64,000 nt of DNA from assembly GCA_963789255.1 (NCBI GenBank), contig CAWBJW010000003.1, positions 62,001 through 126,000 on the forward strand, given 5' to 3'. Source of the DNA: DATARH01 sp963789255 (GTDB taxonomy: Bacteria; Pseudomonadota; Alphaproteobacteria; ATCC43930; CGMCC-115725). Below, piece by piece: positions 21,567-29,005 of the stretch; position 1 is the first letter of the stretch, and each line of letters begins with the position of its first letter. The translations under genes were made by a program, and so were the position numbers. The notes beneath the pieces are model-generated. The model saw only the letters and a program-made list of their open reading frames with translations. It was not told the DNA's origin and made no database searches.

Positions 21567-21637
21567 GGATCTTTTTTAATGCTATCAAAGAGTTATCCTC
21601 ATCCTGAGGAGCGCCCGGAGGGCGCGTCTCGAAGGAC
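21529..21637. repeat. REP-like palindromic element between argJ and mutT
   Basis: Two arms of about 42 bp (21529-21570 and 21595-21637) are inverted copies: the left starts GTCCTTCGAGACGC and the right ends GCGTCTCGAAGGAC, with a short AT-rich loop. The same element, with variant central bases, occurs at 40208-40324 between thiL and nusB. Here it encodes both the ArgJ tail and the first 20 residues of MutT. Confidence 0.85.
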
Positions 21638-22058
21638 CCCGGACGGCAATGCAGCCGGGCAGCCGATCGTCCTTGTCGCGGCGGCCGCGCTGATCGATGT
21701 CGATGGCCGGGTGCTGCTCGCCGAGCGCCCGGAAGGCAAGCACCTCGCCGGGCTGTGGGAATTTCCCGGTGGCAAGGTGCAGCCCGGGGAGACGCCCGAA
21801 GCGGCGCTGATCCGCGAACTTGCCGAGGAGCTCGATATCAACGTCCAGGCCAGCTGCCTCGCGCCCTTCACCTTCGCCTCGCACGCCTATCCCGAATTCC
21901 ATCTGCTGATGCCGCTTTACGTCTGCCGCAAATGGTCGGGGATCGTGATGCCGCGCGAGGGCCAGCGCCTCGCCTGGGTGCGCCGGGCGCGGCTCGCCGA
22001 CTACCAGATGCCGCCCGCCGACAAGCCGCTCGTCGCGCTGCTGCGCGATTTGTTGTAG
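21579..22058 (+). CDS. mutT: MutT-type Nudix pyrophosphohydrolase (8-oxo-dGTP diphosphatase)
   Basis: This 159-residue protein has a Nudix box from about residue 64, starting GGKVQPGETPEAALIREL and continuing AEELDI, with the catalytic Glu residues in place. MutT proteins hydrolyse 8-oxo-dGTP and so prevent A:T to C:G transversions. The conserved domain begins only near residue 28 (IVLVAAAALIDVDGRVLLAE). The leader before it is encoded by the palindromic repeat, and there is no other in-frame ATG nearby, so the repeat appears to have supplied the start. Alternative start codons closer to the domain are not evident. Confidence 0.88.
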   Translation: MLSKSYPHPEERPEGASRRTPDGNAAGQPIVLVAAAALIDVDGRVLLAERPEGKHLAGLWEFPGGKVQPGETPEAALIRELAEELDINVQASCLAPFTFASHAYPEFHLLMPLYVCRKWSGIVMPREGQRLAWVRRARLADYQMPPADKPLVALLRDLL

Positions 22059-22070
22059 CGAGGTCGCGCC

Positions 22071-22892
22071 ATGACCGCCGCGCCGATCGTCACCGCCGAC
22101 AGCATCACCCGAGTGGGCGACGAGGCCAGTGGCGCGGTTGTCGTCAATGCCTCGCATGGCGGGGTCTATGCCGCCTATCTTGCGGCCAAGCTGGGCGCTG
22201 CCGCGGTAATCTTCAACGATGCCGGAGGCGGGCGCGACCACGCCGGGATCGGCGGGCTCGCGTACCTGCGGGATCTGGGCATCCCCGCCGCCACGGTCGG
22301 CCACGACACGGCGCGGATCGGCGACGGCGCCGACATGCTGGCGCGCGGCATCGTCAGCCATGCCAATCCGCTCGCCATGGCGCTTGGCGTTCGCCTGGGG
22401 ATGACCTGTCATGACGCCGCGGCGATCCTGGCCGAGACCGAACCGGCGCACCATGTGCCACCGCCGGCGCTCGAAGCCGCGTTTCTGTTGGAGAGCGACC
22501 CGCCGCAGGTATGGGCACTCGACTCGGCCTCGCTGGTCATGCCCGAGCATCATGACGCGATCGTCGTCACCGGCTCGCATGGCGGCCTCTTGGGCGGGCG
22601 GCCGGAGACCGCGCTCAAATACGATGTGCGGGCCGCCTTCTACAACGACGCCGGGATCGGCATCGACGAAGCCGGCGTGTCGCGCCTGCCGGCGCTCGAC
22701 GCCCGCGGCATCGCCGCCGCCACCGTCTCGGCGGCGAGCGCCCGCATCGGCGACGCGCGCTCGACCTATGAGGACGGCGTGCTGTCGCGGGTCAACCGGA
22801 GCGCGGCGGCGCTTGGCCTTATGCCCGGCATCACCGCGCGCGAAGCCGTCGCGATCCTGCGCCGCGCTTTTGCAACGGAGGAAACGCCATGA
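22071..22892 (+). CDS. Internally duplicated protein of unknown function, coupled to a TPP enzyme
   Basis: This 273-residue soluble protein is made of two related halves. Residues about 22-115 contain VVVNASHGGVYAAYLAAKLG, AAVIFNDAGGG, GIPAATVGHDTARIGDGADM and HDAAAIL. Residues about 163-268 repeat this as IVVTGSHGGL, AAFYNDAGIGIDEAGVSRLP, GIAAATVSAASARIGDARST and REAVAIL. I do not recognise the family. The paired SHGG and YNDAG/FNDAG motifs look like active-site loops. Its stop overlaps the start of the TPP enzyme (ATGA), so the two are probably co-translated and act in one pathway. The gene follows mutT by 12 bp. Confidence 0.8.
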   Translation: MTAAPIVTADSITRVGDEASGAVVVNASHGGVYAAYLAAKLGAAAVIFNDAGGGRDHAGIGGLAYLRDLGIPAATVGHDTARIGDGADMLARGIVSHANPLAMALGVRLGMTCHDAAAILAETEPAHHVPPPALEAAFLLESDPPQVWALDSASLVMPEHHDAIVVTGSHGGLLGGRPETALKYDVRAAFYNDAGIGIDEAGVSRLPALDARGIAAATVSAASARIGDARSTYEDGVLSRVNRSAAALGLMPGITAREAVAILRRAFATEETP

Positions 22893-24649
22893 CCACATCA
22901 GCCGATCCCAGCCGGCAGAATCGCCCGGCGGGGCCGATGAGCGGCGGGCGGGCGCTCGCCGAGATGCTGCGCCTCAGTGGCGTCGGGCCGATGTTCGGCA
23001 TGGGCGGGTTTCAGCTCCTGCCGTTCTACGACGCGCTCGGGCAGCTCGGCATGCAGCACTTCCTGATCAATGACGAGCGCTGCGGCGCCTTTGCCGCCGA
23101 CGCCTATGCCAGGGTGACCAACCGCCCGGGGATCTGCGACGGCACGCTCGGCCCGGGCGCGACCAACCTCGTCACCGGCCTTATCGAATCGACCAATGGC
23201 GGCATTCCGGTCGTCGCCATCGCCGGCGACACCAACCGCGCCCATTCCTGGAAGAACATGACGCAGGAGTGCCGCCAGGTCGAAATCCTGCGGCCGGCGG
23301 TCAAGGAGTTGATCCGGATCGAGGAGACCAGCCGCATCCCCGAATTGACCCGCCGCGCCTTTGCGGTCGCGACCTCGGGCCGGCCCGGCCCGGTGCTGCT
23401 CGACGTGCCCGAGGATGTCTGCCATGGGAGCCACGATTTCACTGCGGACGATTTCGCGATCGATCCGGCGACGTTGGCCGCGCCGGCGCGGCGCATCCGC
23501 CCCGACCGCGCCGACATCGAACGCGCCGCGCGGCTGATCGCCGGCGCCCGGCGGCCCCTGCTGCTGGTCGGCGGCGGCATCCACCTGTCGCAGGGGTATG
23601 CGGCGCTGCTCGCTCTCGCCGAGGCGCAATCGATCCCGGTCGCGCATACGATGAGCGGCAAGGGCGCGATCGCCTGCACGCACAGCCTGTCGGTCGGCCT
23701 CTTCGGCCGCTATGCGCGCATCGCCAACGAGCTGATCGAAGCTTCGGACTGCCTGATTGTCGTCGGCTGCAAGCTCGGCGAGATCGCCACCAAGCGCTAT
23801 GCCTTGCCGCCTCCGCACATCCCGATCATCCATCTCGAAATATTGGCCGAGGAGATCGGCCGTTGCCGCCCGGCCGCGGTGGCATTGTGGGGCGATGCGC
23901 GCGCCGGGCTCGAAGACCTCGCCCAGGCGCTGGCCGACGACGCCAGGGCGGCGCGCGCGGCGCGGGCCGGTTACCTCGCCGAGATCCCCGGACGGATGCA
24001 GGCCTGGGCCGCGGACGCCGCGCCAAGGCTCAATTCGCGCGACCGGCCGATCCATATGGCGAGGCTGTGCACCGAACTGAACAAGGCGCTCCCCGCCGAA
24101 TCGATTCTCGTCGCGGATGGCGGCTTTGCCGGCCACTGGACCGGGCTGCTCTACGACACGAAGATCGCGGGCCGCCACTTCATCCCGGATCGCGGCTTCG
24201 CCTCGATCGGCTACGGGCTGCCGGGCGGCATCGGCGCGGCGATGGCGGCGCCGGGGCTGCCGGTCGTCGCGATCAGCGGCGACGGCGGCTTCAACATGAT
24301 GCTCGGCGAACTCGAAACCGCGCGCCGCGCCAGGCTCGGCCTGACCATCGTCGTCATCAACAACGCCGCTTCGGGCTACGTCAAGGCGTTGCAGCACGCG
24401 ATGATGGGCGGCCGCTACCAGTCCGCCGACCTGTCCGAGATGGATTATGCCGCGGTCGCCCGCGCGATGGGCGTCGGCGGCATCCGGGTCGAGGACCCCG
24501 AGGCGCTCGGCGCCGCGCTCGCCCAGGGTATGGCCGAAACCGACCGCCCGACCGTCGTCGATGTCGTCGTCACCCGCGATCCCGGCCAGATGCTGCCCGC
24601 GGTCGACAACCGCACCGTCGAGATCAAACAGGGCGACCGGGTGGCGTAA
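22889..24649 (+). CDS. Thiamine pyrophosphate-dependent enzyme, acetolactate synthase-like
   Basis: This 586-residue protein has the three-domain plan of the acetolactate synthase / benzoylformate decarboxylase family. The N-terminal PYR domain has the activating Glu in FLINDERCGAFAADAYAR. The middle domain follows near residue 200. The C-terminal PP domain has the cofactor motif GDGGFNMMLGELETAR ending in VVINN. Substrate cannot be told; acetolactate synthase itself is less likely because no small regulatory subunit follows. The 4-base overlap with the unknown duplicated protein suggests a shared pathway. Confidence 0.88.
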   Translation: MTTSADPSRQNRPAGPMSGGRALAEMLRLSGVGPMFGMGGFQLLPFYDALGQLGMQHFLINDERCGAFAADAYARVTNRPGICDGTLGPGATNLVTGLIESTNGGIPVVAIAGDTNRAHSWKNMTQECRQVEILRPAVKELIRIEETSRIPELTRRAFAVATSGRPGPVLLDVPEDVCHGSHDFTADDFAIDPATLAAPARRIRPDRADIERAARLIAGARRPLLLVGGGIHLSQGYAALLALAEAQSIPVAHTMSGKGAIACTHSLSVGLFGRYARIANELIEASDCLIVVGCKLGEIATKRYALPPPHIPIIHLEILAEEIGRCRPAAVALWGDARAGLEDLAQALADDARAARAARAGYLAEIPGRMQAWAADAAPRLNSRDRPIHMARLCTELNKALPAESILVADGGFAGHWTGLLYDTKIAGRHFIPDRGFASIGYGLPGGIGAAMAAPGLPVVAISGDGGFNMMLGELETARRARLGLTIVVINNAASGYVKALQHAMMGGRYQSADLSEMDYAAVARAMGVGGIRVEDPEALGAALAQGMAETDRPTVVDVVVTRDPGQMLPAVDNRTVEIKQGDRVA

Positions 24650-24693
24650 GGGCCCCGTCCAGTGGTGCGCCGCAGACATTTGAATCCAATTTC

Positions 24694-24794
24694 GTCATTC
24701 CGGGGCGCCGCTGAGCGGCGAACCCGGAATTCATGGACACCGGCCTCTGGAATATGGATTCCGGGTTCGCCGCTCAGCGGCGCCCCGGAATGAC
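24694..24794. repeat. Long perfect inverted repeat (REP-like), 37-bp arms
   Basis: The arms at 24694-24730 and 24758-24794 are exact reverse complements, beginning GTCATTCCGGGGCGCCGC, with a 27-bp loop. There is no T-run, so it is not a classic terminator. A related but imperfect element lies at 35873-36008. Confidence 0.9.
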
Positions 24795-24894
24795 GATCGG
24801 GGTGCTGGTGTCGGAGGCAATCCGCCAGGAATAACCGCACCGCTTGGACCGCGGGCCTCCGGCCCGCATGCGCCCACGGATCAATGATCCGGCT

Positions 24895-24960
24895 CGTCGG
24901 GCATTTCCTCCGCCCTCGTTCCGCGGCATGATTGCGCCAGGGCGGCGCCGGATCAAGCGC
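24895..24960 (+). repeat. 66-bp direct repeat, left copy, bounding the restriction-modification island
   Basis: These 66 bases, from CGTCGGGCATTTCC to GGATCAAGCGC, are identical to 27473-27538. Between the copies lie only the vsr, methyltransferase and Eco29kI-like genes. The repeat contains one CCGCGG hexamer. Confidence 0.92.
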
Positions 24961-25073
24961 ACTGCTGGCCACTTCCAGAAGGCGCCCCCTGGGGTCGGGT
25001 TCGATTTGCTCTTGCGGAGGCAGGGCTATTTTAGTAATCGCCATCTGCGTAGACATGCGATCAGGGGAGGACG

Positions 25074-25481
25074 ATGGACACGTTGACCCCGGAGCAACGT
25101 AGCGAGCGGATGTCACGCGTCCGCTCCAAGGACACGAAACCTGAAATGCTTGTGCGGCGCTTGACGCACGCGATGGGGTACCGGTATCGGCTTCACGCGT
25201 CGTTGCCCGGGCACCCGGACTTGGCGTTCCGATCACGTCGGAAAGTGATGTTCGTACATGGCTGCTTTTGGCATGGCCACGATTGTAAGTTGGGAGCGAG
25301 ACCACCCAAGTCTCGAATCGAGTTCTGGGGGCCAAAAATAAACGAAAATAGATTGCGCGATAGGCGCGTCGCTCGCCAATACGCGGATGATGGCTGGCAC
25401 TGCCTGACAATTTGGGAATGCCAGATGAAGGACCATGTTTGCTTGAGAAACGTGATTAGGGAGTTTCTCGATGCTCCATAG
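25074..25481 (+). CDS. vsr: Very short patch repair endonuclease Vsr
   Basis: Vsr nicks DNA 5' of the T in T:G mismatches that arise when 5-methylcytosine deaminates. This 135-residue protein shows the family signature: RMSRVRSKDTKPEMLVRRLT with the metal-binding Asp, LPGHPDLAFRSRRKVMFVHG, then CFWHGHDC and an FWGPKINENRLRDR block. The length is normal. It overlaps the methyltransferase start by 11 bp, so the two are translated together, which fits its role of repairing damage caused by that methyltransferase. Base composition is lower in GC than the surrounding chromosome. Confidence 0.93.
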   Translation: MDTLTPEQRSERMSRVRSKDTKPEMLVRRLTHAMGYRYRLHASLPGHPDLAFRSRRKVMFVHGCFWHGHDCKLGARPPKSRIEFWGPKINENRLRDRRVARQYADDGWHCLTIWECQMKDHVCLRNVIREFLDAP

Positions 25482-26670
25482 CGTGGAGCTATTTACCGGG
25501 GCGGGCGGCCTCGGGATGGGCCTGACGCTTGCCGGCTTCAGGCCTTCGGTCGTGGCTGAATGGGATCGCTGGGCATGCGATACGATTCGCGAGAACCAGG
25601 AGCGGGGTTTTCCCCTCGTTGTCGATTGGCCGCTCCATCCGGGTGACGTGCGTGATTTTGACTATAATTCCCTCATCGAGAGAATCGACGTGGTCGCTGG
25701 CGGGCCGCCATGCCAGCCGTTTTCGATTTGTGGAAAACATCAGGGCCGTCAAGACGACCGGGACATGTTCCCAGCGACCGTCGAAGTCGTACGCCGGTTA
25801 CGCCCCCGTGCCTTCGTCATCGAAAACGTAAAGGGGCTGACTCGTGCGGCCTTCGCTAACTATTTCCAATATATCCTTTTGCAGTTCGAATTTCCGGAGA
25901 TAAGTCTAAAATGGGATGAGGATTGGCTAGATCATTTACGGCGCCTGCAACGCCGGAAGACCTCTGGTCGTCGCCCGGGGCTGTGCTACAACGTAATTTC
26001 AACCGTCGTTGACGCCGCAGACTACGGCGTACCGCAACGGCGACATCGCGTTTTCATCGTAGGCTTCCGCGATGACCTCGATTTACGTTGGAGCTTCCCG
26101 AAGGCGACGCATTCGCGCGATGCGCTCGTTGTGGAACAGTGGGTCACGGGAGAATATTGGGAACGGCACGCTAAACCCCGTCCCCCCACGCCGCCTGAAT
26201 ACCGAAAGGAAACTGAGTATTACGCGCGGCAAAACGACCGCCCAAATCTGACGAGCAAGCCTTGGGTCACGGTTAGGGATGCCATATCGGGCTTGCCGAA
26301 TCCTGAGTGCGAGAGCAGCGAGTCAGTTTTCCATAACCACAAGTTCCAGCCAGGCGCGCGTAGCTATGTGGGCCACACCGGGAGCCCACTCGATCTTCCT
26401 GCCAAGGCACTGAAGGCGGGCGACCACGGCGTCCCCGGTGGCGAGAATATGATGGTGCGCGATGATGGCTCGCTACGCTACTTCACCGTTCGGGAGTCAG
26501 CAAGGATTCAAACCTTTCCGGACGACTACCTGTTTCATGGCGCCTGGAGCGAGTGCATGCGCCAGCTCGGAAATGCCGTACCTGTTACTCTTGCGCAAGC
26601 TGTAGCGAATAGCGTGGCCAGCGTTCTGGACGCACAAAAGAACCACGAAGGAATGGCGCGAACTGGATAG
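25471..26670 (+). CDS. DNA (cytosine-5-)-methyltransferase of a type II restriction system
   Basis: This 399-residue enzyme transfers methyl from S-adenosylmethionine to cytosine C5. Motif I is LFTGAGGLGMGL (cofactor binding), motif IV GGPPCQPFS with the catalytic Cys, motif VI FVIENVKGL, motif VIII GVPQRRHRVFIVGF, and motifs IX-X include VRESARIQTFPDDY and QLGNAVPV. The variable target-recognition region lies around residues 205-310. It is sandwiched between vsr and an Eco29kI-like nuclease and would protect host sites from that nuclease. By analogy with Eco29kI the site might be CCGCGG, but this cannot be read from sequence. Confidence 0.94.
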   Translation: MLHSVELFTGAGGLGMGLTLAGFRPSVVAEWDRWACDTIRENQERGFPLVVDWPLHPGDVRDFDYNSLIERIDVVAGGPPCQPFSICGKHQGRQDDRDMFPATVEVVRRLRPRAFVIENVKGLTRAAFANYFQYILLQFEFPEISLKWDEDWLDHLRRLQRRKTSGRRPGLCYNVISTVVDAADYGVPQRRHRVFIVGFRDDLDLRWSFPKATHSRDALVVEQWVTGEYWERHAKPRPPTPPEYRKETEYYARQNDRPNLTSKPWVTVRDAISGLPNPECESSESVFHNHKFQPGARSYVGHTGSPLDLPAKALKAGDHGVPGGENMMVRDDGSLRYFTVRESARIQTFPDDYLFHGAWSECMRQLGNAVPVTLAQAVANSVASVLDAQKNHEGMARTG

Positions 26671-26678
26671 GCCGAGCC

Positions 26679-27467
26679 ATGGCATCGGGGTATGTAGATT
26701 TCGAGTTCGACCTTCCTGGTGCCTTGCTCAGTAACTTGGTTCGGGTGCTGGATGGCTTACTGCCCGCCACGCTTGCGCCGGATTTTCTCGCTTGCGTGCC
26801 CGAAGCTCAGGGGGTGTACCAACTTTTTCTGGATGCTCGATTAACGTATATCGGAAAAACCGATGCGGACGCGGGACTGCGAAGCCGGCTTCAGCGGCAC
26901 TATTCCAAGGTCCAGCATCGTGTTTCCCTCGATCCTTCTCGGATCTCCTTTAAAGCTATCCGGATTTACGTATTTACGGCTGTCGATTTGGAGGCACAGC
27001 TTATTAATCATTACGGCGGTTACCCGGCGGTCCCGTGGAATGGAAGCGGCTTCGGGTCAAATGACCCTGGCCGGGAGCGAGATACAACAACCTATCGCGA
27101 TAATCATTTCGACGCTCAGTTTCCAATTGATATCGAACGCCAGCTTATTTTGGAGGCCCCCCGAAGCGCGACTGCGGCGTCGGTTTTGGCGGCTTTGAAG
27201 GACCGGTTACCGTATGTCTTCCGTTTTCAGAATGCGGGCAACCGATCTCGAAGACCGCACGTCGATCTCGATCAAACTATTGTCATTGGTAATGTGGCGG
27301 GTCCGGTAACAACCAGGTCCCTGATACGGATGGTCGTGGCACAACTCCCGCCCGGATGGCAGGCAACAAAACTGCCGAGCCATGTAATTCTGTACAAGGA
27401 GGCACCTCGACCTTATCCCTACGGCGAGGTGATCGCTATTTCTCCGGCCTCCACCACCCCAGTCTGA
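26679..27467 (+). CDS. Eco29kI-like GIY-YIG restriction endonuclease
   Basis: This 262-residue protein has the GIY-YIG nuclease fold: GVYQLFLDARLTYIGKTDAD in the first strand pair, RLQRHYSKVQHRVSLD with the conserved Arg/His region, and WNGSGFGSNDPGRERDTT, a hallmark of the Eco29kI restriction family. It starts 8 bp after the methyltransferase stop. The role is double-strand cleavage of unmethylated target sites. The C-terminal 100 residues are less familiar and may help in target reading. The stop at 27467 lies 5 bp before the right 66-bp repeat. Confidence 0.85.
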   Translation: MASGYVDFEFDLPGALLSNLVRVLDGLLPATLAPDFLACVPEAQGVYQLFLDARLTYIGKTDADAGLRSRLQRHYSKVQHRVSLDPSRISFKAIRIYVFTAVDLEAQLINHYGGYPAVPWNGSGFGSNDPGRERDTTTYRDNHFDAQFPIDIERQLILEAPRSATAASVLAALKDRLPYVFRFQNAGNRSRRPHVDLDQTIVIGNVAGPVTTRSLIRMVVAQLPPGWQATKLPSHVILYKEAPRPYPYGEVIAISPASTTPV

Positions 27468-27472
27468 AGCAC

Positions 27473-27538
27473 CGTCGGGCATTTCCTCCGCCCTCGTTCC
27501 GCGGCATGATTGCGCCAGGGCGGCGCCGGATCAAGCGC
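27473..27538 (+). repeat. 66-bp direct repeat, right copy, bounding the restriction-modification island
   Basis: This is identical to 24895-24960 and starts 5 bp after the nuclease stop codon. High-GC chromosomal sequence resumes immediately after it. With the left copy it frames a 2.6-kb unit that could be lost by homologous recombination in one step. Confidence 0.92.
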
Positions 27539-27565
27539 TCCGCATGACGAGAGAGGGTCCCGACC

Positions 27566-28978
27566 ATGGCTGCTCACGACGCTTTGCGCACGATTCTGCC
27601 GGTCGCCGGCGTTCCGGCGGAGCGCGCCGCTGCGGTCGAGATCACCGGCGGCGCCGACCCGGTATTGCCGACCCCGTTCCGGATCGGCGAAACCAGCGCC
27701 GCCGCACTCGCCGCGACCGGGATCGCGGCGGCCGATCTGTGGGAATTGCGCACCGGCCGACGGCAACAGGTCGCGGTCGATCTGCGCCAGGCGACGGCCT
27801 CCTTGCGCAGCGGGCACTACCTGAAGATGGAAAAAACCGACGTTTCGCGCGAGCGCAACCCGGTGATGGGAATGTACCCGGCGAAGAACGGGCGGTGGAG
27901 CTACATCCACGCCAATTTCCCCAATCACCGCGCCGCCGCGCTGAGCGTCCTCGGCTGCGCCGAAGACCGCGAGGAGGTGAAGAAGGCGGTCGCCAAATGG
28001 GACGCGCTCGAACTGGAAGAGGCGATCATCGCCGCCAAGGGCGCCGGCGGCATGGTGCGCAGCATGGCCGAATGGGCGGCCCACCCGCAGGGCATGGCGA
28101 TCGCCGCCTTGCCGGTGATGGAAATCGTCAAGATCGGCGACAGCCCGCCGGAAAAGCTCCCCGAGGGCGACCGGCCATTATCGGGCATTCGCGTGCTCGA
28201 TCTGACCCGCGTCCTGGCCGGGCCGACCTGCGCCCGCACGCTGGCCGAGCACGGCGCCGACGTCTTGAAGATCACCGCGCCGCATCTGCCCAATATCGGC
28301 TACCAGGAATTCGACACCGGGCACGGCAAATTGTCGGCCTACCTCGATCTGCGCCAGCCGAAGGACCTCGAAACCCTCAAGGGGCTGGCGCGCGAGACCG
28401 ACGTGTTCAGCCAGGGCTATCGGCCGGGGACGCTCGGCGGCCGCGGGCTGTCGCCGGAGGAACTTTCTGCCCTGCGGCCGGGCCTGATTTATGTCTCGCT
28501 GTGCGCGTTCAGCCATGTCGGGCCGTGGGCGAGCCGGCGCGGCTTCGACACCGTGGTGCAGAATGTCAGCGGCATCACCACCCGCCAGGGCGAACTGTTC
28601 CCCGGCGGGGAGCCGGGCCCGCAATTCTATCCGGTTTCGGCGATCGACTACCTGACGGGGTATCTGATGGCGTTCGGCGCGATGGTGGCGCTCGGCCGGC
28701 GGGCGCGCGAAGGCGGCAGCTGGCTGGTGCGGATCTCCCTGGCGCAGACCGGGCATTGGCTGGTCGGCCGCGGCGAGGTGCCGGAGGCCGATCTCAAGGA
28801 CGTGCCGAAGGAGTTCACGGCCGACGAGCTGGCGCGCTGGTCGATCGCGAGCGATACCCCGGTCGGGCGGCTCACGCACCTGAAGCCGACGGTGCAAATG
28901 TCCGAGACGCCGCCCCGCTGGGCGCGCCCCTCGGTGCCGCTCGGCTACAACGAACCGGCCTGGCCGGCGCGCGGTTAG
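27566..28978 (+). CDS. Family III (CaiB/BaiF) CoA transferase
   Basis: This 470-residue protein carries the family III signature in its second half: LSGIRVLDLTRVLAGPTCAR, HGADVLKI, LDLRQPKDLETL and FSQGYRPGTLGGRGLSPEEL. About 190 residues precede it that resemble an extra, diverged CoA-transferase domain (RIGETSAAALAATGIAAADL, ATASLRSGHYL). These enzymes move CoA between carboxylic acids. The substrate is not indicated by the neighbours. The start ATG at 27566 is 27 bp after the right island repeat, so the repeat lies in its promoter region. Confidence 0.88.
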   Translation: MAAHDALRTILPVAGVPAERAAAVEITGGADPVLPTPFRIGETSAAALAATGIAAADLWELRTGRRQQVAVDLRQATASLRSGHYLKMEKTDVSRERNPVMGMYPAKNGRWSYIHANFPNHRAAALSVLGCAEDREEVKKAVAKWDALELEEAIIAAKGAGGMVRSMAEWAAHPQGMAIAALPVMEIVKIGDSPPEKLPEGDRPLSGIRVLDLTRVLAGPTCARTLAEHGADVLKITAPHLPNIGYQEFDTGHGKLSAYLDLRQPKDLETLKGLARETDVFSQGYRPGTLGGRGLSPEELSALRPGLIYVSLCAFSHVGPWASRRGFDTVVQNVSGITTRQGELFPGGEPGPQFYPVSAIDYLTGYLMAFGAMVALGRRAREGGSWLVRISLAQTGHWLVGRGEVPEADLKDVPKEFTADELARWSIASDTPVGRLTHLKPTVQMSETPPRWARPSVPLGYNEPAWPARG

Positions 28979-29005
28979 CCGCAAGACCTCGTCCAAGCCG
29001 CGGCC

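Larger units (their letters stand above)
24650..25073. other. Repeat-filled spacer upstream of the restriction-modification island
   Basis: No gene is seen. The spacer holds a 37-bp perfect inverted repeat (24694-24794), a GC-rich palindrome around 24848-24870 (CGGGCCTCCGGCCCG) and the left 66-bp direct repeat (24895-24960). The final 100 bases turn AT-richer (CTATTTTAGTAATCGCC) and probably carry the promoter of the vsr-methyltransferase operon. Confidence 0.6.

Noticed and set aside
24694..24794. Rho-independent terminator after the TPP enzyme
   Set aside because: The hairpin is far longer than a terminator stem and lacks a T-run on either strand.
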